Below, one piece after another: positions 35,715-44,797 of a DNA stretch of 64,000 nt. Made by a program: the position numbers and the translations under genes. Position 1 is the first letter of the stretch; each line of letters begins with the position of its first letter. The notes beneath the pieces are model-generated. The model had not been told where the DNA came from, did no database searches, and saw only the letters and a program-made list of their open reading frames with translations. Origin of the DNA: an uncultured Atopobiaceae bacterium (GTDB taxonomy: Bacteria > Actinomycetota > Coriobacteriia > Coriobacteriales > Atopobiaceae); the NCBI GenBank assembly GCA_944321515.1, contig CALULO010000005.1, forward strand, positions 142,453 to 206,452. Direction: 5' to 3'.

Positions 35715-36967
35715 CACGCGTCGCTCCCCTGGAGTCCCGGCGCGTCCCCGAAGCCCGCACCGCCGAGGAAGTCGTCGTCGCGGTCGTTCACGAAGTCGTA
35801 GAACGCGCGCTCGATGCGCACCCAGCCCACCCAGCCGGGGTGGACCGTATCGCAGAGGAAGTACTTCTCGTACTCGCAGCTCGAGAAGTCGGCGTACGCC
35901 ACGCCCGCCTCGTCGCAGATCTGGCGGACGCGGTCGTAGTAGGCCGCGCGCTCGTCGGAGGAGACGTCGGCGATGTCGTACCACTGGCCGTGCACCGGCA
36001 GGATGCAGACGAGGGGCGTGAGGCCCACCTCGCGACACACGCGCAGGAGGCAGGCGAGGTCCTCGTACTCGGAGTCTGCCTCGTGGAAGTTCTCGAAGAG
36101 CTCGGGCATGTACTGGTGGTTCTTCTCCCAGTACGCGTCGTAGACGCCGAAGTCGTTGGTCGTCGACGCGGCAGCGCCCTCGGAGCGCGCCTCCTCGAGC
36201 AGGGCGTCCCAGTCCGGCTCCCCGGTAGGCTCGCCCGCCGTCCGGGCGTCGCTCTTCTTCGGGGCCAGGCTCACGATGTTCGGGACCTTGGTCCGCAGGC
36301 GCAACGAGTCGGCAAGGGCGAGGGCGGCGTCGTTGACCGCGTCGAGCGGCGTGTCGTGCGCCGCGGCGGAGAGCTGGTCCTCGTCCACGCCGAGATCCTC
36401 GCAGCGCTGGCGGACATAGGTCTTCGTCTCGTCCGAGATGTCCGGGTTCTGGGCGAAGGCGCGGTAGAGCGAGTAGGAGAACTTGGTGTAGAACTTGTCC
36501 TGGTCGCCGCCGCCCTTGAAGAACCACTGAGGGGACACGACGATCATGGCCTTCCTGTTGGAGACGCGGCTGCCGTAGGCCCCCGCGGCGATGGCCTGCC
36601 AGAGGCTCTGGTCGTACCCCTCGCCGATGTAGGTCATGTCCACGCCGGTCACGTTCTCGCCGAAGACGGACTGGGGGCACATGCTCACCTTGTCCTTAGA
36701 GATGTAGAACTCCGACGACCCGAAGCAGAGGTAGCCATCGGACGACATGTTGGCCAGCACGAAGTCAGCGTTCTCCGACTTGCCGTCCGCGTAGACGTAG
36801 TCGTAGAGCCGCGTGGGGTCCGCCGGCCCGTTGCCGGGCAGGACCCACGTCACAAGGGCGACGGCCCCGACGGCCAGCACGGCGAGACCCGAGACCACGG
36901 CGACCAGTAGGCGGGCGCCCGGCCCCAGGCGGCGCGGGGCGCCGGATGAGCCCCCGGCCATCGTCAC
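35714..36967 (-). CDS. dltD: D-alanyl transfer protein DltD
   Basis: The 417-residue protein has an N-terminal membrane anchor (about 18-45) and an extracellular SGNH-type hydrolase fold. The catalytic Ser lies in FGSSEFY, and the Asp/His pair in DTVHPGWVGW near the C-terminus. It completes transfer of D-Ala to the wall or lipid polymer outside the cell. The start is either GTG at 36967 overlapping the dltC stop (GTGA), with GAGG at good spacing, or ATG at 36961. The longer form is reported. Confidence 0.9.
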   Translation of the reverse strand: MTMAGGSSGAPRRLGPGARLLVAVVSGLAVLAVGAVALVTWVLPGNGPADPTRLYDYVYADGKSENADFVLANMSSDGYLCFGSSEFYISKDKVSMCPQSVFGENVTGVDMTYIGEGYDQSLWQAIAAGAYGSRVSNRKAMIVVSPQWFFKGGGDQDKFYTKFSYSLYRAFAQNPDISDETKTYVRQRCEDLGVDEDQLSAAAHDTPLDAVNDAALALADSLRLRTKVPNIVSLAPKKSDARTAGEPTGEPDWDALLEEARSEGAAASTTNDFGVYDAYWEKNHQYMPELFENFHEADSEYEDLACLLRVCREVGLTPLVCILPVHGQWYDIADVSSDERAAYYDRVRQICDEAGVAYADFSSCEYEKYFLCDTVHPGWVGWVRIERAFYDFVNDRDDDFLGGAGFGDAPGLQGSDA

Positions 36968-37320
36968 ACCCGCCTCGAGACCTGGTCGGCGATCTTGTTG
37001 GCGGTGTTCATCTCGTCACGCGGAACCTCGGTGGGAGCGATGGAGACGCCGAACTCGTCCTCGATCCCCACGAGCAGCTCGATCGCGGCCATGGAGTCGA
37101 GCAGTCCGAGCTCGAAGAGGTCGTCGTCGACGTGGTCGCGCACGGCCGGGTCGCCGCAGACGTCCTCGAGGAGGTCGAGCACGCGCGAGCGCACGTCACC
37201 TTCCGCACCGCTTGCGGCATCCTCCCGGGCCACTTCGCATTCCGGGTTGCTCGCGGCGGCCTTCCGCGCCGCCTCGTCCGACCTGTCGCCGGCCTTCCCG
37301 GCGTTCCTCCTTCTAAACAT
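36964..37320 (-). CDS. dltC: D-alanyl carrier protein DltC with N-terminal extension
   Basis: The acyl-carrier-type protein has the phosphopantetheine Ser in ELGLLDSMAAIEL. At 118 residues it is about 40 longer than usual DltC (about 78); the extra N-terminal part is charged and Ala-rich. The ATG at 37320 has AAAGGAG at 6 nt and overlaps dltB by 8 bp. It carries D-Ala, activated by DltA, to DltB. The role of the extension is unknown. Confidence 0.9.
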   Translation of the reverse strand: MFRRRNAGKAGDRSDEAARKAAASNPECEVAREDAASGAEGDVRSRVLDLLEDVCGDPAVRDHVDDDLFELGLLDSMAAIELLVGIEDEFGVSIAPTEVPRDEMNTANKIADQVSRRV

Positions 37321-38491
37321 CAAGAGCTCCTTTCACGAGCGTTGAAAGCTGTCCCGAGAAGATCGCGAGGCCCAGCACCACCAGCTGGAGCGTCACGAAC
37401 CACGAGAGCACCCTGAACCAGCGGTCGTCCCGGTGGCGCCGGTAGAACCCGGAGCGCTTCTGGAAGCCCTGGGTCAGCGCGAGCAGGACGCCGTGGTAGA
37501 TGCCGTAGAGAACGTAGTCCCCCGTGAGGCCGTGCCAGAACCCCATCACGACCATGTTGGCAATAAGCGCCACCTGCGCGGTGCGCACACGGTCGCGGAT
37601 GAGGTGGCGGCGCATGATGAGCCGCGTGAGTCTCATGAAGACGAAGTCGCGCAGCCACGTGGAGAGCGTGATGTTCCAGCGGTTCCAGAAGTCGAACAGG
37701 TCCCGGGCGATGAACGGCGCGCGGAAGTTGCGCGGGCAGCGGATGCCCAGGCAGTAGCTCGCGCCCATCGCCATGAGGCTGTAGCCCGCGAAGTCGAAGA
37801 AGAGGTAGAGCGCGTAGAGCCAGGCCTGTCCCACCTGGGTCGCGAGCGAACCCGCGGGGTCCGAGGCGTCCCAGGGGACGCTCGACATGTAGCGGTGCGC
37901 GAGCGTGGCGAACACCAGGTAGTAGGTCGCGCCCGCGAGCAGCAGCAGGATGCCGCGGGCGAGGAGCCCGGCGTACTCATCTCGCCCCGGGGTGCGGTGC
38001 GCGTCGGCAAGGAAGCGACGGCTGCGGTCGATGGGGCCCGAGGAGAGCTGCGGGAAGAAGAGCAGGAAGCTGAGGTAGTCCTCAAGGCCGAGCTCCTCGG
38101 GCGCGATGAGGCCGTCGCGGGTCTCCACGACCACCTGCACCGCCTTGAACGTCACGTACGAGATTCCCACGAAGCCCCACAGCGACCCGCCCGCCGCCAG
38201 CGAGACCTTGTAGGTCACGAGCGGCGCGAGCGAGAGGACCGTGGCCGCCGCAAAGCGCCTCCCGTCCCCCGGGTCCCGCGCAAGCAGCCGCAGGGCAAAC
38301 CACTCGACCAGCAGAAACGCCAGCACGGCGAGGGCCTGCCACGGCTGGTCGCACACCGCGCAGGCGAGGAACAGCACGGAGACCACCAGGGCGTAGCGCC
38401 GCAGGTTGTGGCCCGTCAGGCCGAGCGCCGCGGCGGGCACGAGGACGACGGCGAGAAGGACGAAGAAGCTTGGGTCGGCAAAGAGCGTCAT
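37313..38491 (-). CDS. dltB: D-alanyl transferase DltB (MBOAT family)
   Basis: The 392-residue multi-pass membrane O-acyltransferase has the MBOAT His in VVMGFWHGLTG and the conserved FWNRWNITLSTWLRDFVF segment. It moves D-Ala from DltC across the membrane. The start overlaps the dltA stop by 4 bp (ATGA). It is of normal family length. Confidence 0.95.
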   Translation of the reverse strand: MTLFADPSFFVLLAVVLVPAAALGLTGHNLRRYALVVSVLFLACAVCDQPWQALAVLAFLLVEWFALRLLARDPGDGRRFAAATVLSLAPLVTYKVSLAAGGSLWGFVGISYVTFKAVQVVVETRDGLIAPEELGLEDYLSFLLFFPQLSSGPIDRSRRFLADAHRTPGRDEYAGLLARGILLLLAGATYYLVFATLAHRYMSSVPWDASDPAGSLATQVGQAWLYALYLFFDFAGYSLMAMGASYCLGIRCPRNFRAPFIARDLFDFWNRWNITLSTWLRDFVFMRLTRLIMRRHLIRDRVRTAQVALIANMVVMGFWHGLTGDYVLYGIYHGVLLALTQGFQKRSGFYRRHRDDRWFRVLSWFVTLQLVVLGLAIFSGQLSTLVKGALDV

Positions 38492-40089
38492 GCACGCTCA
38501 CCGCGTCCCGCACGCACGGGGCGGGCGAGCCTGGCGGCGAGCGCCTTGCGGTCGACCTTCTCGTTGGCCGTGAGGGGGAGCTCGTCGACCACGCGCACCT
38601 GGCGCGGGACCATGTAGGCCGGCAGCGTGCGCGCGAGCGCGGCCTTGAGGGCGCGCGCCACCTCGAACGGCGCGGCGCCCGCCAGCTCGGACGGCACCGC
38701 AGCCGCATCGAGCACGACGAAGGCGCCCAGGCCCGTCACACGGCTCCCGCGCGTCACCGGCACGACGGCCGCCTCGCGCACGCCGGCGAGCTCCGCGAGC
38801 GCGCCCTCGACCTCGCCGAGCTCCACGCGGAACCCGTTGACCTTCACGAGGGAGTCGAGCCTGCCGGCGCAGCGCAGCATCCCCGTGGCGTCGAGCGAGC
38901 CGAGGTCGCCCGTGCGGTAGCCGCGACAGGGCGTGCCGTCCGAGAGCGCGGTCTCAAAGAAGGCGGCCTCGGTCTTCTCCGGGTTCTGGTAGTAGCCCCT
39001 GGCCACGGTGTCGCCGCGGATGACGATCTCCCCCACGGAGCCCACCGGGAGCTCCGCGCCCGTCTCGTGGTCGCAGATCGAGAGCTCGGTGCCGGGGCGC
39101 GGTCGGCCAACTGGCAGCGGGGCGGGGTCATCCAGGTCGTCTGGGTCTATCTCGGTGTAGGTCACGGCCACGGTGGACTCGGTGGGGCCGTAGGTGTTCG
39201 CTATGGTCGCGTGCGGGAAGCGCTCGCGCAGGCGCTGCGCCGTGCCGTGGTGGAGCGTCTCGCCGCAGAAGAGGAATAGACGCAGGCGCGGCAGGAGGCG
39301 CTCGTCGAAGGAGGGGTCTGCGAGGCAGAGGTCGGCGAAGGACGGCGTGGACACCCACACCTCGACGCCCGAGGTCGCAAGGTCGTCGAAGAGCGCGCGG
39401 AAGTCCCGCTGGAGCGCCGGTGAGACCGCGTGGAGGCACCCGCCCGTAGCGAGCGCGCCCACGAGCTCGTACTCGGAGAGGTCGAAGGAGTAGTGCGCCT
39501 GGTCAAGGAAGACGCCACCGCCGTCGCGCACCACGGGGAAGGTGACGAGCCAGCGCAGGAACGCGCCCACGTTGGTCGCGGTGACCTCGATGCCCTTGGG
39601 TCGTCCCGTGGAGCCCGAGGTGAAGATCACGTACTGGGTCTCCTCCCCGGACACCCACGCGTCTCTGTCCGGCACGGGCTCCCCGCCCTCGAGCAGGGCG
39701 CGCGCGTCGAGCAGGGTGCAGCCGGAGAGCACCCCGGCCAGCTCCTCGCGCACCGGGCAGGTGGCGAGAAGAACGGCGCCCGGAATCTGACCGGCGATGC
39801 TGCGAACCCGCTCGGGTGGCAGCTCCACGTCAACGGGGACGTAGGCGTGGCCGCTCATGAGGCAGCCCAGGAAGGCCTCCACCGTGAGCGCCTCCTTGTG
39901 ACCGAGCACGAGCACGGGCCCACGCCCGGGAACGCGGGCCGCAAGCCCGGCCGCGAGGCGCCGGGCGACGTCCCACAGCTCCTGGTAGCTCGTCACGAGG
40001 CCGGTCTCGCCCTCGGCGAACGCCGGCGCGCCCGGCGTCCGGCTCACGTTCCCCTCGATGGCCTCTAGCAGTGCGTTTGTCCCCGTCAT
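38488..40089 (-). CDS. dltA: D-alanine--D-alanyl carrier protein ligase DltA
   Basis: The 533-residue adenylating enzyme has FTSGSTGRPKG, NTYGPTESTVAVT, YRTGDLG and the catalytic Lys in NEKVDRKAL. It activates D-Ala and loads DltC. It is the first gene of dltABCDX. The ATG at 40089 has GGGAGGG at good spacing; the longer frame is Pro-rich noise. Palindrome array B2 lies in the upstream region. Confidence 0.95.
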   Translation of the reverse strand: MTGTNALLEAIEGNVSRTPGAPAFAEGETGLVTSYQELWDVARRLAAGLAARVPGRGPVLVLGHKEALTVEAFLGCLMSGHAYVPVDVELPPERVRSIAGQIPGAVLLATCPVREELAGVLSGCTLLDARALLEGGEPVPDRDAWVSGEETQYVIFTSGSTGRPKGIEVTATNVGAFLRWLVTFPVVRDGGGVFLDQAHYSFDLSEYELVGALATGGCLHAVSPALQRDFRALFDDLATSGVEVWVSTPSFADLCLADPSFDERLLPRLRLFLFCGETLHHGTAQRLRERFPHATIANTYGPTESTVAVTYTEIDPDDLDDPAPLPVGRPRPGTELSICDHETGAELPVGSVGEIVIRGDTVARGYYQNPEKTEAAFFETALSDGTPCRGYRTGDLGSLDATGMLRCAGRLDSLVKVNGFRVELGEVEGALAELAGVREAAVVPVTRGSRVTGLGAFVVLDAAAVPSELAGAAPFEVARALKAALARTLPAYMVPRQVRVVDELPLTANEKVDRKALAARLARPVRAGRGERA

Positions 40090-40287
40090 GACAGCCCTCC
40101 CGCCATACTTCGACTCGTGCGGCATGGTAGGCCCGCCCACGCGCGACGGACGGCCCGTCGGTGCATCGGCACAAAGGAGGGAGAAATGATAAAGAAGCCT
40201 GAAGATTGTCGGACGGGGGCGGGACGGAGGCGGGACGAAACAGGCAGGCGGGGCCGACGGACAGAACGGGGTCGCGACGCCAGGCAC

Positions 40288-40645
40288 AGTAGGAGCTAAA
40301 CGACATTTTCGCGCTCCAAAGTGACGCCTAGTTCCTACAGATCCCCTCCGTAGGAGCTAGGCGTCACTTTCCCCAAGAGAACCGTCGTTTGGTTCCTACA
40401 CTTCAGCCGCGCAGGAAGCAGACGACACTTTCACGGGGAAAACCGTCGCCTAGCTCCTACACAACGTCCTCCCGTAGGGACCAAGCGACACCTTGCCCAA
40501 CAAAACCACCCTCCGGCCCCCACGCCTCCAACCTGTAGGAGCCAAGCGACACACCTGACAGCAAAACTGTCGTCTAGCTCCCACACCACCCAATCCGTAG
40601 GAACCAGACGACACTTCCGGCGAGAAAACCGTCGCCTGGTTCCTA
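40288..40645. repeat. Palindrome array B2, six 50-bp units
   Basis: Units start at 40288, 40349, 40410, 40473, 40534 and 40596, each 50 bp, with 11-13 bp spacers. Arms follow the same consensus as array B1 (GTAGGARCYARRCGWCRY). The unit at 40473 has a decayed right arm. The centre of the last unit holds GGCGAGAAAACC, a variant of the dispersed 12-mer. It lies between fba and the start of dltA, with no gene in 40090-40840. Confidence 0.92.
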
Positions 40646-40646
40646 C

Positions 40647-40740
40647 ACCCCAGGCAGCCCTACGCCCCGGCAGCCCGCCGCCCCAGGCAGCCCTACGCCC
40701 CGGGCAGTCCGCCACACCCCAGGCAGCCCACCACCCAGAC
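40647..40740. repeat. C-rich tandem repeat after array B2
   Basis: Two copies of about 33-36 bp and a partial third, each starting CCCCAGGCAGCCC, follow the array directly. It is noncoding. Confidence 0.75.
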
Positions 40741-40772
40741 CGGGCCCACCGCCCGCCAACCCGTCGCCCAAA

Positions 40773-40816
40773 CAAAAAGGGGCCCGACCCCGACGCGCTG
40801 TCGGGACCGGGCCCTT
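40773..40816 (-). terminator. fba terminator
   Basis: On the minus strand GGGCCCGGTCCCGAC pairs, with two mismatches, with its partner and is followed by CCTTTTTGTTTG, about 25 bp after the aldolase stop. Confidence 0.85.
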
Positions 40817-40840
40817 GGGGTTGCCGTATGGCGGGAGAGG

Positions 40841-41713
40841 CTACGCCCAGCCCTTGCCCTCGGAGCCGAACTCCTTCATGAGCTCCATGGTGCGGGTCTT
40901 GATGGCCTCACGGCCGGGCTTGAGGAGCTTGCGCGGGTCATAGCCCTTGCCCTGCTGGTCCTTGCCCTCCTCGATGTACTTGCGAGTGGCCTCGGCGAAG
41001 ACGACCTGGAGGTCGGTGTTGACGTTGATCTTGGAGATGCCGAGGGAGATGGCCTTCTGGATCTGGTCAACGGGGATGCCGGTGCCGCCGTGAAGGACGA
41101 GCGGCAGGTCGCCGGTCAGCGACTTGATCTCCTGGAGACGGTCGAAGGACAGGCCGGCCCAGTTGGCGGGGTAGATGCCGTGGATGTTGCCGATGCCGCA
41201 GGCGAGGAAGTCAACGCCCAGGTCGGCGATGGCCTTGCACTGCTGCGGGTCAGCGAGCTCGCCGTTGGAGGCGACACCGTCCTCGACGCCACCGATGCCG
41301 CCGACCTCGGCCTCGACGGAGATGCCCTTGGCGTGGGCGGCCTTCACGACCTCCTCGGTGCGCTTGAGGTTGAGGTCGAAGGTCTCCTCGTGGGAGCCGT
41401 CGTACATGACGGAGGTGAAGCCGGCCTCGATGCACTTGAAGACGTCCTCGTAGGTGCCGTGGTCAAGGTGCAGGGCAACCGGGACGGTGATGTTCTTGTC
41501 CTCGAGCAGCTGCTTGACGAGGTCAGCCACGACCTTGAAGCTGATCTGCCACTTGGCAGCGCCGCTCGTGCACTGGATGATGAGCGGGGACTGAAGCTCC
41601 TCGGCGGCGTCGAGAATCGAGGATGCCCACTCAAGGTTGTTGGTGTTGAACGCGCCGACGGCGTAGTGACCCTTCTCGGCGCTCTTGAGCATGGCAGTTG
41701 CGTTGACGAGCAT
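40841..41713 (-). CDS. fba: Class II fructose-1,6-bisphosphate aldolase
   Basis: The 290-residue zinc aldolase of glycolysis has the zinc and catalytic motifs HLDHGTYED, YDGSHEETF, GIGNIHGIYPANW and VLHGGTGIP. The ATG at 41713 was chosen over one 12 nt upstream because it gives the usual MLVNATAML start and has GGAGG with a 5-nt gap, while the upstream ATG is inside that RBS. Codon use is strongly biased to C-ending codons, as expected for high expression. Confidence 0.97.
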   Translation of the reverse strand: MLVNATAMLKSAEKGHYAVGAFNTNNLEWASSILDAAEELQSPLIIQCTSGAAKWQISFKVVADLVKQLLEDKNITVPVALHLDHGTYEDVFKCIEAGFTSVMYDGSHEETFDLNLKRTEEVVKAAHAKGISVEAEVGGIGGVEDGVASNGELADPQQCKAIADLGVDFLACGIGNIHGIYPANWAGLSFDRLQEIKSLTGDLPLVLHGGTGIPVDQIQKAISLGISKINVNTDLQVVFAEATRKYIEEGKDQQGKGYDPRKLLKPGREAIKTRTMELMKEFGSEGKGWA

Positions 41714-41732
41714 GTTGACCTCCATAGTCAGA

Positions 41733-41759
41733 CCTGACTGTCAGGACGGCCCTATCATA
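41733..41759 (-). promoter_or_regulatory. fba -10 box and palindrome
   Basis: TATGAT (41754-41759 on the minus strand) is a good -10. Just downstream lies the perfect palindrome CCTGACAGTCAGG (41733-41745), around the expected transcription start, a plausible operator. No convincing -35 is seen. Confidence 0.5.
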
Positions 41760-41810
41760 CCCCTTACGGCCCGAAAATGGCACGCGACGCGGCCTTTTGG
41801 GTCCTCGCGC

Positions 41811-41870
41811 CCGCCCTCGGCCCTCCGTACCAGCCCTTGGCCCTCCGTGCCCGCGCTCGGCCCTCGCAAC
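41811..41870. repeat. 20-bp tandem repeat, three copies
   Basis: Degenerate units around CCGCCCTCGGCCCTCCGTAC start at 41811, 41831 and 41851 in the gap between fba and the Ser/Thr/Gly-rich gene. Apart from this and the fba promoter, the roughly 300-bp gap shows nothing I can name. Confidence 0.6.
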
Positions 41871-42014
41871 CGTTACCCTCGCAACCGAGACCCACGCCCT
41901 GCCGCAGGCACGCCCGCGGCAGATGCGCTTGTATGGTCTTCGTGGGTTCGCGCGGGCGGGGTCGCCCGGCGCTGAGACCGTGGGTACGGTGAGGAGAGAG
42001 AAGAAGGGGGACGC

Positions 42015-43190
42015 ATGGCACGGGACGGCGAGAAGAACGACGAGAGGCCCAAGGGCGGGCTGCTGGGCGACTTCTCGGTCTCCCAGGTCCTGGCGACCGG
42101 CCTTGCCGCGGCGACCTCCTTCGCCCTCTCCACGCAGATCGGCATCGCGGGGTCGATCATCGGCGCGGTCATCGGCGCCGTGGCCTCCTCGGTGGCGACG
42201 CAGGTCTACCGCACCATCCTGCACAACTCCGCCGAGAAGCTCCGCGGGCTGGGACAGGACCCGGCGACGCCGGTGACAGGTGCGCCGGGAGCAGGCGTGC
42301 CAGAGGCGGGCGCCCCCGGCCCCGCCGACGAGACCCCCTGGGCGGTCGCCGCCGGCACCGTCGTCATGGCGTCGGGCGCGGACGAGGGGGCGGCCAGCGA
42401 CGCCACCCGCGTGGCTCCCGCCTCCCCCGCCGACAAGACCACCGTCGCGCCGAGGCCCGTGGACAGCCCGGAGGGCGCGGACGCCCCCGCCGCCGGCACC
42501 ATGGTGTCCACCCAGCACGTCGGCTCCATCTCCGGGCGCGCGAGCGTAGAGGAGGTCGCCGAGTCCGGCACCCCCATCGCCCCGCGCGAGGTGCGCTACG
42601 CCGCCCGCGCCCGCGAGCAGGCTAGGATACGTCGCCGCGCCGCCGTCATCGCAACCGCGGTGGCCGTTGCAGCGGTGCTCGTCTTCGCCCTCGTGGTGAG
42701 CGTGGCCACAAAGGGGACCGGCATCGGGCCCGCGCCGCAGGCCAGCGCACCCGCGGAGGAGCAGACGACCGAGAGCCCCAGCCAGGGCACGACCTCCCAG
42801 CCCGAGGTCACGACCCATCAGGAGAGCGCCCCGCAGGCCACCCAGCCCACCGAGGGCACCAGCTCCGAGAACACCGGCACGAGCGAGCCCGCCACGCCCA
42901 GCCAGACCAACGAAGGCGACGGCTCCACGCAGTCCCAGACCACGCAGGAGAACGGCTCGTCTTCCAGCGGCACCGGCACCAGCGGCAACGCGGGCGGCGG
43001 CGCCAGCTCCGGCACCGGCAGCGGGGCCAGCAGCTCCGGCAGCAGCACCTCCACCACCGGCGGGGCCGAGTCGGAGGGTACCGGCTCGACGACGGGCGGG
43101 TCCTCCTCGAGCGGCGCCGCGGGCGGCACCTCTGCCACCACTGGGACCACCACAGGCTCCACCACCGGCACCGGCACCAGCGGCAACTAG
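42015..43190 (+). CDS. Membrane protein with Ser/Thr/Gly-rich extracellular tail
   Basis: The 391-residue protein has an N-terminal pair of hydrophobic segments with small-residue zipper character (about 15-65), a Pro/Ala-rich linker and a conserved-looking basic stretch before a clear transmembrane helix (about 207-228). About 160 residues of almost pure Ser/Thr/Gly/Glu/Gln follow. The tail would be outside and could be glycosylated or span the wall. I recognise no family; a wall-associated stalk or surface protein is a guess. There is no LPXTG motif. The start has AAGGGGG, and the N-terminus MARDGEKNDE holds an exact dispersed 12-mer. Confidence 0.8.
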   Translation: MARDGEKNDERPKGGLLGDFSVSQVLATGLAAATSFALSTQIGIAGSIIGAVIGAVASSVATQVYRTILHNSAEKLRGLGQDPATPVTGAPGAGVPEAGAPGPADETPWAVAAGTVVMASGADEGAASDATRVAPASPADKTTVAPRPVDSPEGADAPAAGTMVSTQHVGSISGRASVEEVAESGTPIAPREVRYAARAREQARIRRRAAVIATAVAVAAVLVFALVVSVATKGTGIGPAPQASAPAEEQTTESPSQGTTSQPEVTTHQESAPQATQPTEGTSSENTGTSEPATPSQTNEGDGSTQSQTTQENGSSSSGTGTSGNAGGGASSGTGSGASSSGSSTSTTGGAESEGTGSTTGGSSSSGAAGGTSATTGTTTGSTTGTGTSGN

Positions 43191-43363
43191 CGTCGCGAGC
43201 GCCGGAGCACGCCGCGGCCCACGCTCGGCCCCCCGCGCGCCCACGATCCCGAGACGCACCGCACCCACAGCCCCAAGCCCCGACCCCCGCTCGCCTCCCG
43301 CCCACGGCCATGCGCTAGAATCGTGTGCCACTATACACGCGCGAAGAAGGGAGTCTCACCCAC

Positions 43364-44776
43364 ATGGAGCGTCCGAACGCCTGGAAGGAGTACAGCGCCG
43401 AGCAGCTCGACGCGCTGCACTACCTCTGCGAGGGCTACAAGTCCTTCATCTCCGACAACAAGACCGAGCGCGAGTGCGTCACCGCGAGCGTCCGCATGGC
43501 CGAGGATGCCGGCTACGTGAACCTGGCCGACCGCATCGCCTCCGGCGAGCCGCTCAAGGCGGGCGACAAGGTCTACGCGGTCAACCGCGGCAAGAGCCTC
43601 ATGCTCGTCCACCTGGGCACCGAGCCGCTGGAGCGCGGCGTCAACATCCTCGGCGCGCACATCGACTCCCCGCGCCTGGACGTCAAGCAGGACCCGCTGG
43701 AGGAGAAGAACGAGATTGTCACGCTGGACACGCACTACTACGGCGGCGTGAAGAAGTACCAGTGGGTCACCATGCCGCTGGCCATCCACGGCGTGGTCTG
43801 CAAGAAGGACGGCACCACGGTCAACGTGGTGATCGGCGAGGACGAGGCCGACCCGGTCTTCTGCATCTCCGACCTTCTCCCCCACCTGGGCTCGCAGCAG
43901 ATGTCCAAGAAGGCCACCGAGGTCATCGAGGGCGAGATGCTCGACGTGCTGGTGGGCAACCGCCCGCTGGTGATCGAGGAGGGCGCGGACGGCGAGAAGG
44001 ACGCCGACGCCGAGAAGAACCCGGTCAAGGCCGGCGTCGTCGCGCTGCTCAAAGAGCAGCTCGGCATCGAGGAGGAGGATCTGCTGTCCGCCGAGCTCGA
44101 GGTCGTGCCGGCCGGCGCGGCCCGCGACCTGGGCCTGGACCGCTCGATGATCCTCGGCTACGGCCAGGACGACCGCGTGTGCGCCTACACGAGCCTCGTG
44201 GCGCAGCTCGACTGCAAGGAACCCGTGCGCACCGCCGTCTGCCTGCTCGTTGACAAGGAGGAGATCGGCTCCGTGGGCGCCACCGGCATGACGAGCCACT
44301 TCTTCGAGGACACGATGGCCGAGGTGCTGGAGCTCGCCGGCGAGAAGGGCGCGCTGGCGCTGCGTCGCTGCCTGGCCGCCTCGAGCATGCTCTCGAGCGA
44401 CGTCTCGGCCGCCTTCGACCCCGCGTTCGCGAGCGTCTTCGAGCCGAAGAACTCCGCGTACCTGGGCCACGGCCTCACGTTCAACAAGTTCACCGGCAGC
44501 CGCGGCAAGTCCGGCTCCAACGACGCCGACGCCGAGTACGTGGCCACCATCCGTCGCGTGATGGACGAGGGCGGCGTGCACTTCCAGACCGCCGAGCTCG
44601 GCAAGGTCGACGCGGGCGGCGGCGGCACGATCGCCTACATCCTGGCCACCTACGGCATGAGCGTCATCGACTGTGGCGTGCCCGTGCTCTCCATGCACGC
44701 GCCGTGGGAGACCACGAGCAAGGCCGACGTCTACGAGGCGTATCGCGGCTACCAGGAGTTCCTCAAGCTGGCGTAA
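43364..44776 (+). CDS. M18 family aspartyl aminopeptidase
   Basis: The 470-residue zinc aminopeptidase has the metal ligands and catalytic residues in GAHIDSPRLD, DKEEIGSVGATGM, DVSAAFDP and MHAPWETTSKAD. M18 enzymes remove N-terminal acidic or neutral residues from peptides in the cytosol. The ATG at 43364 has AAGGGAG upstream; an in-frame GTG 39 bp earlier lacks support. It ends in a compound terminator. Confidence 0.95.
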   Translation: MERPNAWKEYSAEQLDALHYLCEGYKSFISDNKTERECVTASVRMAEDAGYVNLADRIASGEPLKAGDKVYAVNRGKSLMLVHLGTEPLERGVNILGAHIDSPRLDVKQDPLEEKNEIVTLDTHYYGGVKKYQWVTMPLAIHGVVCKKDGTTVNVVIGEDEADPVFCISDLLPHLGSQQMSKKATEVIEGEMLDVLVGNRPLVIEEGADGEKDADAEKNPVKAGVVALLKEQLGIEEEDLLSAELEVVPAGAARDLGLDRSMILGYGQDDRVCAYTSLVAQLDCKEPVRTAVCLLVDKEEIGSVGATGMTSHFFEDTMAEVLELAGEKGALALRRCLAASSMLSSDVSAAFDPAFASVFEPKNSAYLGHGLTFNKFTGSRGKSGSNDADAEYVATIRRVMDEGGVHFQTAELGKVDAGGGGTIAYILATYGMSVIDCGVPVLSMHAPWETTSKADVYEAYRGYQEFLKLA

Positions 44777-44797
44777 GGCGGTACGCCTGAAACCCGT

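Noticed and set aside
27565..40645. Insertion sequence or transposon ends
   Set aside because: No transposase frame, target duplications or long terminal repeats are visible around the palindrome arrays.
41714..41725. Upstream ATG as fba start
   Set aside because: It overlaps the ribosome binding site of the downstream ATG and adds residues absent from the family.
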